64,000 nt of DNA, from positions 10,470-74,469 of the forward strand of contig CAZULM010000028.1 of NCBI GenBank assembly GCA_964621185.1, written 5' to 3'. Both the position numbers and the translations under genes were made by a program. The notes beneath the pieces are model-generated. The model saw nothing but the letters and a program-made list of their open reading frames with translations, searched no databases and was not told where the DNA came from. Positions 59,593 through 64,000 of this stretch are shown here, piece by piece. The DNA is from M3007 sp964621185 (GTDB lineage: Bacteria > Bacteroidota > Bacteroidia > Chitinophagales > Saprospiraceae). Position 1 is the stretch's first letter. Each line of letters starts with the position of its first letter.

Positions 59593-62055
59593 GTGAATAT
59601 TTTGGTTAATCGCACGCACATTTTTGCAGGGGCAATTGCCCTCTTACTCACCCCCAGCCTAAGCCTGGCACAATCGGCGCACCTCAAACGGGCCAACGAG
59701 GCTATGCGCGACCTCGACTACATCACCGCCATCGTGGAATACCAGCAAGTGCTGCAAAAAGACGACGTGACCGATGCCAAGATAAACCTGGCCGAATGCT
59801 ACCGAAAGATCAACGACACCGAAAACGCCGAATACTGGTACGGCCAGGTGGTGCGGCTGCCCGGCATCAAGCCCATCAACAAGCTGTACTACGGCATGAT
59901 GCTGCAAGCCAACGGGAAATGCGACGTGGCCCGCTTGTGGCTGGCCCAATACCTTAAAGACATGCCCGACGACGCGCGCGGCCAATACCTCGCCAAAGCC
60001 TGCGACATCGAAGACGAGCTCCGCAACAAGAACCGGGGCATTTACCGCATCACCCACCTGCCCATCAACACCCACCTTGACGACTTCGCACCGGCCATCT
60101 TAGGCGACCAATTGGTGTTCGCCAGCGACCGCGAGACGGGCGTGGCCATCAAGCGCACCAGCATGTGGACGGGCAACCCATTTGCCGAACTGTACAAAAC
60201 CGCCTTCCAGATAGACACCAGCGGCCTGGGCGATTTCAGGTACGAAATGCCGAAAAAATTCTCCAAAGAAGTCAATACCCGCTTTCACGAAGCCTCGGCA
60301 GCTTTCAGCACCGATGGCCAAACCGTATTTTTTACCCGAAACAACTTCAACAACGGCGTGGTAGGGCGCAGCGACGACGGGCTGGTGAAACTCAGCATCT
60401 ACACCGCCCAGCGCGGCCCGAACGGCGAATGGCAGAACGTCACCCTCCTGCCTTTCTGCTCCGACGAGTACAACACCGTGCACCCCAGCCTCCGCGCCGA
60501 CGGCAAGCGGCTGTACTTTTCCAGCAACCGGCCCGGCGGCTTCGGCGGCATGGACTTGTATTACAGCGATTTCTACAACGGCGCCTGGGGCTACCCCATC
60601 AACCTCGGCCCCGTGGTTAACACAGAGGGCAACGAGATTTTCCCCTACATCGAAAAAAACGGCCGCCTGCATTTCGCTTCCAACGGCCACGCCGGGCTGG
60701 GCGGGCTCGACATCTACTACACCACCCCGCTCGCAAAAAACGACTGGACGATGCCCGTGAACCTCGGCGCGCCCATCAACTCCAATTCCGACGACTTCGG
60801 GATATGCTTCGGCCAAGGCGAGTCCTGGGGATTTTTCAGCTCCGACCGGGAAGGCGGCGCCGGGCGCGACGACATTTACCTGTTCCAGAAAAATGCCGCG
60901 CCCGTGGAAGTATATGTGTTCGACGCATTGACAAAAAAGCCCATCCCCGGCGCCATCGTGCTGAACGGCAACACCAACCTGACCCTGACCACCAACTCCA
61001 ACGGCATCGTGGCGTTCGACATGAAAAAGGCGGAGTGCGCTACCTTCAGCACCACCAAAAAAGGCTACGAGCCGATAGAAAAAACGGCCTGCGCCAGCGA
61101 TACTGCCGACGGACACATCACCCGCATCGAACTGGCACTCCAGAAACAAAGCAACTTCACGGTGCAGGGCATCATTTTCGACATGAGCAACGGTTACCCC
61201 GCCGAAAACGCCACCGTCGTGCTGGCTAACGATTGCGGCAAGCCCGCCGCCGAGCCTTTTGTGACCGCCGCCGACGGCCGCTTCAAGTTCAAGTTAGACC
61301 GCAATTGCTGCTTCACCCTGCGCGCTTCCATGAACGGTTTCATCGCCGCCGTGGCCGAAGGGATATGTACCAAAAACCCAGCCCTGTCCCCGGCCATCAA
61401 GGTCAACCTGAGCTTAGAGCCCTACCGCGATGCCGAAGGGTTTATCGTGGACCACCCGACCAAAACACCCCATGAAGGCCCCAGCTACAACGACGTCAGC
61501 GGCTTGTACGAAAACCCCGACGGCAGCCCGGCCAACTTCGAGCTGGGCAACGGCCTCGAAGTGCGCGACGGTGTGCTGTTCGACAACGGCTCGCCCAGCA
61601 GGCCCGAAGAAAGCCGCTGGCAGCGCGGTTCCGACGGCTTTTTGGTGAACCTGTACTACGACTTCAACGCCGCCGAGCTGCGGCCCGAGTCCCTGCCCGA
61701 ATTGGCCAAACTGCTCAAGACCCTGCGCGAGAACCCCGACCTGCAGGTAGAGATCGCCTCCCACACCGACGCGCGCGGCACCGATGCCTACAACCTCCAG
61801 CTCTCCCAAAAACGCGCAGATGCCGTGGTGGACTGGTTAGTGGCAAAAGGCATACCCCGCGAACAACTTAGCGCCAAAGGATACGGCGAGACCCGACTCG
61901 TGAACCGCTGCGGAAACGACGTGCCCTGCACGGAAACAGAGCACCAATTGAACCGCCGCACGGAATTCCGGATCACGGGCATTGGCGGCACGTCGATGTC
62001 GAAGCCACCGGAGAAGAAAGTGAAGACGAAGGCTTGTGAGGGGTGCCCGTTTTAA
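59593..62055 (+). CDS. PorE-like OmpA-family protein (TPR, WD40-like, CRD, OmpA)
   Basis: The 820-residue protein starts at GTG 59593 and has a signal peptide (LTPSLSLAQ). Domains in order are tetratricopeptide-like helices (about 25-130), a PD40-type propeller (about 155-430, with FSSNRPGGFGGMDLYYSD and FFSSDREGGAGRDDIYLF), two carboxypeptidase-regulatory-like repeats (about 435-620), and a C-terminal OmpA domain that binds peptidoglycan (LQVEIASHTDARGTDAYNLQLSQKRADAVV). This is the exact order of PorE, the protein that tethers the T9SS machinery to the cell wall in Bacteroidota. It is translationally coupled to the PorP/SprF gene. Confidence 0.92.
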   Translation: MNILVNRTHIFAGAIALLLTPSLSLAQSAHLKRANEAMRDLDYITAIVEYQQVLQKDDVTDAKINLAECYRKINDTENAEYWYGQVVRLPGIKPINKLYYGMMLQANGKCDVARLWLAQYLKDMPDDARGQYLAKACDIEDELRNKNRGIYRITHLPINTHLDDFAPAILGDQLVFASDRETGVAIKRTSMWTGNPFAELYKTAFQIDTSGLGDFRYEMPKKFSKEVNTRFHEASAAFSTDGQTVFFTRNNFNNGVVGRSDDGLVKLSIYTAQRGPNGEWQNVTLLPFCSDEYNTVHPSLRADGKRLYFSSNRPGGFGGMDLYYSDFYNGAWGYPINLGPVVNTEGNEIFPYIEKNGRLHFASNGHAGLGGLDIYYTTPLAKNDWTMPVNLGAPINSNSDDFGICFGQGESWGFFSSDREGGAGRDDIYLFQKNAAPVEVYVFDALTKKPIPGAIVLNGNTNLTLTTNSNGIVAFDMKKAECATFSTTKKGYEPIEKTACASDTADGHITRIELALQKQSNFTVQGIIFDMSNGYPAENATVVLANDCGKPAAEPFVTAADGRFKFKLDRNCCFTLRASMNGFIAAVAEGICTKNPALSPAIKVNLSLEPYRDAEGFIVDHPTKTPHEGPSYNDVSGLYENPDGSPANFELGNGLEVRDGVLFDNGSPSRPEESRWQRGSDGFLVNLYYDFNAAELRPESLPELAKLLKTLRENPDLQVEIASHTDARGTDAYNLQLSQKRADAVVDWLVAKGIPREQLSAKGYGETRLVNRCGNDVPCTETEHQLNRRTEFRITGIGGTSMSKPPEKKVKTKACEGCPF

Positions 62056-62089
62056 CGCTGGCAAGTGCTTCGATTAGCGGACAATCGCG

Positions 62090-62097
62090 TATCTTTG
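62090..62097 (+). promoter_or_regulatory. -7 element (TATCTTTG) upstream of the MNT gene
   Basis: TATCTTTG matches the -7 consensus exactly, but no TTTG lies at the correct spacing. The sequence ATCTTTGTA is shared with two other predicted promoters in the window. Confidence 0.45.
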
Positions 62098-62148
62098 TAA
62101 GCACTTAGATTAGGCGTGTTCGTCCAAGCCTTAGCTCAACCTTATTTT

Positions 62149-62469
62149 ATGGTCGATAAAAATAGTGTTGCACATATAGTAAAGGGAAAACTCCAGGCTC
62201 TTTACGGCGACAGGCTTGTCAAGTTGATTCTTTATGGATCTTATGCAAGAGGGGAGCAAAATGAAGATTCAGATTTAGATTTTCTAGTTGTACTAAAGGA
62301 CAAAGAGATCAAGGTTGGCGAAGAGCTTCGTCTGATGAATCCTGTATTATTTGATCTCGATTTAAGGTTCAATACCACAATATCCGCTCATCCGACTACT
62401 TTGGAACGGTACAATTCATCAAACTATCTATACTACCAGAACGTACGAAAAGAGGGGGTGGAGTTATGA
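62149..62469 (+). CDS. MNT-domain nucleotidyltransferase
   Basis: The 106-residue protein has the minimal nucleotidyltransferase core LILYGSYARGEQNEDSDLDFLVVL. The G-S motif and the Asp-x-Asp pair bind metal and nucleotide, and the third Asp follows in FDLDLRF. MNT proteins pair with HEPN proteins as antitoxins that adenylylate the toxin. Here the next gene, a HEPN gene, overlaps the stop codon (ATGA). I chose the ATG at 62149 because the preceding 11 residues are not family-like. It is intact, whereas its partner is frameshifted. Confidence 0.88.
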   Translation: MVDKNSVAHIVKGKLQALYGDRLVKLILYGSYARGEQNEDSDLDFLVVLKDKEIKVGEELRLMNPVLFDLDLRFNTTISAHPTTLERYNSSNYLYYQNVRKEGVEL

Positions 62470-62844
62470 AAGACGATACTGCCAAATGGCTGAGGAGATC
62501 GGAAGAATGTCTCGAAGAAGCCCAGCAACTGCTTGAAAACGATCACTACCTAGGGACAGTTAACCGCGCTTATTATTGTATCTTTGATTCCGCTCGTGCC
62601 TTGTTATTTGAAAATGGGTTGTTTGCCAAAACTCACCAGGGCGTACATGCCAAATTCAACGAGCTGTTTATCAAAAACCGAATTGCTTGAGCGCAAACAT
62701 GGAGAGGGATTGCGGCTTGTTTTCGACCTTCGACAAATTTGCGATTATGATATCGACGCAACATTGACGTTTGAGGATGCCGAAAATTCCATTAAAATTG
62801 CAAAAGAATTTTTGGAAGCTGTAACCCGTTTTTTGATGGAATAG
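62466..62844 (+). pseudogene. HEPN-domain protein, partner of the MNT gene, frameshifted
   Basis: The first frame (62466-62690) begins with HEPN helices: WLRRSEECLEEAQQLLENDHYLGTVNRAYYCIFDSARALL, a stretch typical of the pfam HEPN family. It ends early at LFIKNRIA. The next frame continues the expected sequence TELLERKHGEGLRLVFDLRQ to 62844. Deleting one A from the five-A run near 62669-62673 restores a protein of about 125 residues. No RX4-6H nuclease motif is seen, so it may not have been an RNase toxin. Either the gene is dead or the base is an error. Confidence 0.75.
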
Positions 62845-62905
62845 GGAAGTAAGCTAACCCGCCTTTACCCTCACCGATACCATCGGCTCCGTTTCTGCAT
62901 CTTCG

Positions 62906-64000
62906 TTACCTGACCAAAGTTACGTCACCATGGAAGACGCTCCTTGGACAAGCCAGCGTTTCCACTTCCAGCATATACACATATACGCCCGGATTGCAAG
63001 GTTTCGCCCGAAAATTGCCGTCCCAGCACGCCGACAGCTCGTTCGATTGGAACACAAGGCTCCCCCAGCGGTCGAATACGCGCAGCTTGTACATGGAAAA
63101 TTCGCCGCTTGAAAAACCCGGCTGAAAACAATCGTTGATGCCGTCAGCATTGGGGCTGAAAACATTCGGCACAAAAATCTCGTGGCCGAAACGGACGACG
63201 ATACTGTCCACCATTTCGCACCCGTTCGCATCCACGAAACGCGCCCAATACGTGCCAGATTGTCCAACAAATTTGGTTTTGCCAGCCGAATTGTCGAACC
63301 AGGTAGTATTCGGAAATGGGCTTTCCAGCCGGAACCTGTCCCCGATGCAAATCGTCGTGTCATTCCACAAACGCACCGGTGCTGCAAATTGCAAAGCCAG
63401 CATTACGACGCTGTCGCAACCGTGCATCGTCAAAACGGTGTCGATATAAACGCCCGGGCTTGAAAGGCTTTTCCCGTTGAAATCAAAGCTGGTTCCCGGG
63501 CAGGCAATGATGGTTTGGGTGCTGGAGGCAACTGGCAGCACCGTCAGTTGCAAGGTCCGGATGCTGTCGCAGCCCGCCGCCGACTGTAAGGTGTCCACGT
63601 AAATCCCGGAAACCGAATAACCTGCATACTGCTCCCCCGCGCAGATATTGGCTGCAAAGCTGCCCATCGGGACAGGTAGCACTGTCAGTTGCAAGGTCCG
63701 GATGCTGTCGCAGCCGTTTGCCGATTGCAAGGTGTCCACATAAATTCCGGAAACTGAATAGCCCGCATATTGCTCGCCTGCGCAGATGCTGGCTGCAAAG
63801 CTGCTCGATGGGACTGGCAGCACCGTCAGTTGCAAGGTCCGGATGCTGTCGCAGCCGTTTGCCGATTGCAAGGTGTCCACATAAATTCCGGAAACTGAAT
63901 AGCCCGCATATTGCTCGCCTGCGCAGATGCTGGCTGCAAAGCTGCTCGATGGGACTGGCAGCACCGTCAGTTGCAAGGTCCGGATGCTGTCGCAGCCCGC
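62906..64000 (-). CDS. C-terminal part of a large repeat protein with CHU_C gliding-type sorting domain (runs off the window)
   Basis: At least 365 residues are present; the beginning lies beyond base 64000. The visible part has 47-residue repeats containing ICAGEQYAGYSVSGIYVDTL and GCDSIRTLQLTVLPVP. Such repeats are common in large Bacteroidota adhesins. The last 90 residues form a type B (CHU_C) sorting domain: FVPNVFSPNADGINDCFQ, YKLRVFDRWGSLVFQSNE and WDGNFRAKPCNPGVYVYMLE. These proteins use the T9SS with PorP/SprF partners and remain on the surface, often in gliding or adhesion. The ligand is unknown. Confidence 0.87.
   Translation of the reverse strand, partial: AGCDSIRTLQLTVLPVPSSSFAASICAGEQYAGYSVSGIYVDTLQSANGCDSIRTLQLTVLPVPSSSFAASICAGEQYAGYSVSGIYVDTLQSANGCDSIRTLQLTVLPVPMGSFAANICAGEQYAGYSVSGIYVDTLQSAAGCDSIRTLQLTVLPVASSTQTIIACPGTSFDFNGKSLSSPGVYIDTVLTMHGCDSVVMLALQFAAPVRLWNDTTICIGDRFRLESPFPNTTWFDNSAGKTKFVGQSGTYWARFVDANGCEMVDSIVVRFGHEIFVPNVFSPNADGINDCFQPGFSSGEFSMYKLRVFDRWGSLVFQSNELSACWDGNFRAKPCNPGVYVYMLEVETLACPRSVFHGDVTLVR
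63528..64000 (-). repeat. 141-bp in-frame tandem repeats of the surface adhesin
   Basis: Three full 141-base units (63528-63668, 63669-63809, 63810-63950) and a partial fourth up to the window edge encode 47-residue modules. The two middle units are almost identical, pointing to recent expansion. Unit edges fall in the same codon phase, so changes in number keep the frame. Confidence 0.92.

Noticed and set aside
63528..64000. Tandem repeats as a CRISPR array
   Set aside because: Units are 141 bases, contiguous, in frame and encode 47-residue modules; there are no unique spacers.
1..64000. tRNA, rRNA or other structured RNA genes
   Set aside because: None was recognised by eye on either strand; a covariance-model scan would be needed to be sure.

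Overview
The window looks like a chromosomal segment of a Bacteroidota bacterium, probably Saprospiria-like. Supporting signs are several type IX secretion (T9SS) C-terminal sorting domains, a PorP/SprF gene next to a PorE-like OmpA gene, a gliding-associated CHU_C-type C-terminus, the 'CDDGN..VNDVV..NCTC' signature common in Saprospiraceae exoproteins, and promoters of the Bacteroidota type (TTTG, about 20 bases, TAnnTTTG). No rRNA, tRNA or CRISPR array was seen. The taxonomic call is inference.

Layout. 1-13.1 kb: five secreted-protein genes on the minus strand (a tail-fibre-like protein cut by the window edge, two sorting-domain proteins, an FG-GAP propeller and a 2289-residue Rhs/YD protein with an AT-rich C-terminal tip). 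13.5-18.3 kb: a UvrD-like helicase-nuclease and an XRE regulator with a degenerate IrrE-like domain. 18.4-20.4 kb: an AAA ATPase/DUF4435 gene broken by an in-frame TGA and flanked by 101-bp direct repeats. 20.4-37.6 kb: mostly housekeeping and envelope genes (dnaK, a persulfide dioxygenase-rhodanese followed by paaZ, prmC, a histidine kinase, an M50-like protease, a two-domain FKBP and a pair of M16 peptidases). 37.9-44.7 kb: a grasp-with-spasm RiPP (graspetide) cluster. 45.2-48.6 kb: a haem-motif lipoprotein followed by decayed genes, including a frameshifted Rpn nuclease. 48.6-53.9 kb: a probable operon of a DUF6340-like lipoprotein, a SPOR-like membrane protein and a periplasmic-binding-protein/pentameric ligand-gated ion channel fusion, interrupted by a toxin-antitoxin remnant. 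54.1-62.1 kb: yajC, two tandem kup genes and porP-porE. 62.1-64 kb: an MNT/HEPN pair with a broken HEPN gene, and the 3' end of a large repeat adhesin.

Two systems stand out. The graspetide cluster is complete: C39-peptidase ABC exporter, small HTH regulator, precursor with a double-glycine leader, ATP-grasp ligase, an unrecognised 72-residue protein, SPASM maturase and HlyD adaptor. A palindrome overlaps the predicted precursor promoter, and a hairpin with a T-run lies between the precursor and maturase genes. The second is the ion channel at 48.6-50.8 kb, whose N-terminus is a type 1 periplasmic-binding-protein fold and whose C-terminus is a pentameric ligand-gated channel. A 64-bp duplication of the upstream gene's 3' end shows that a toxin-antitoxin fragment was inserted between the channel and its likely operon partners.

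Accessory genes here are visibly decaying: three single-base shifts in A-runs, one nonsense codon and one truncated toxin, while roughly 50 kb of other genes read through intact. All calls come from reading the sequence; no database search was possible.
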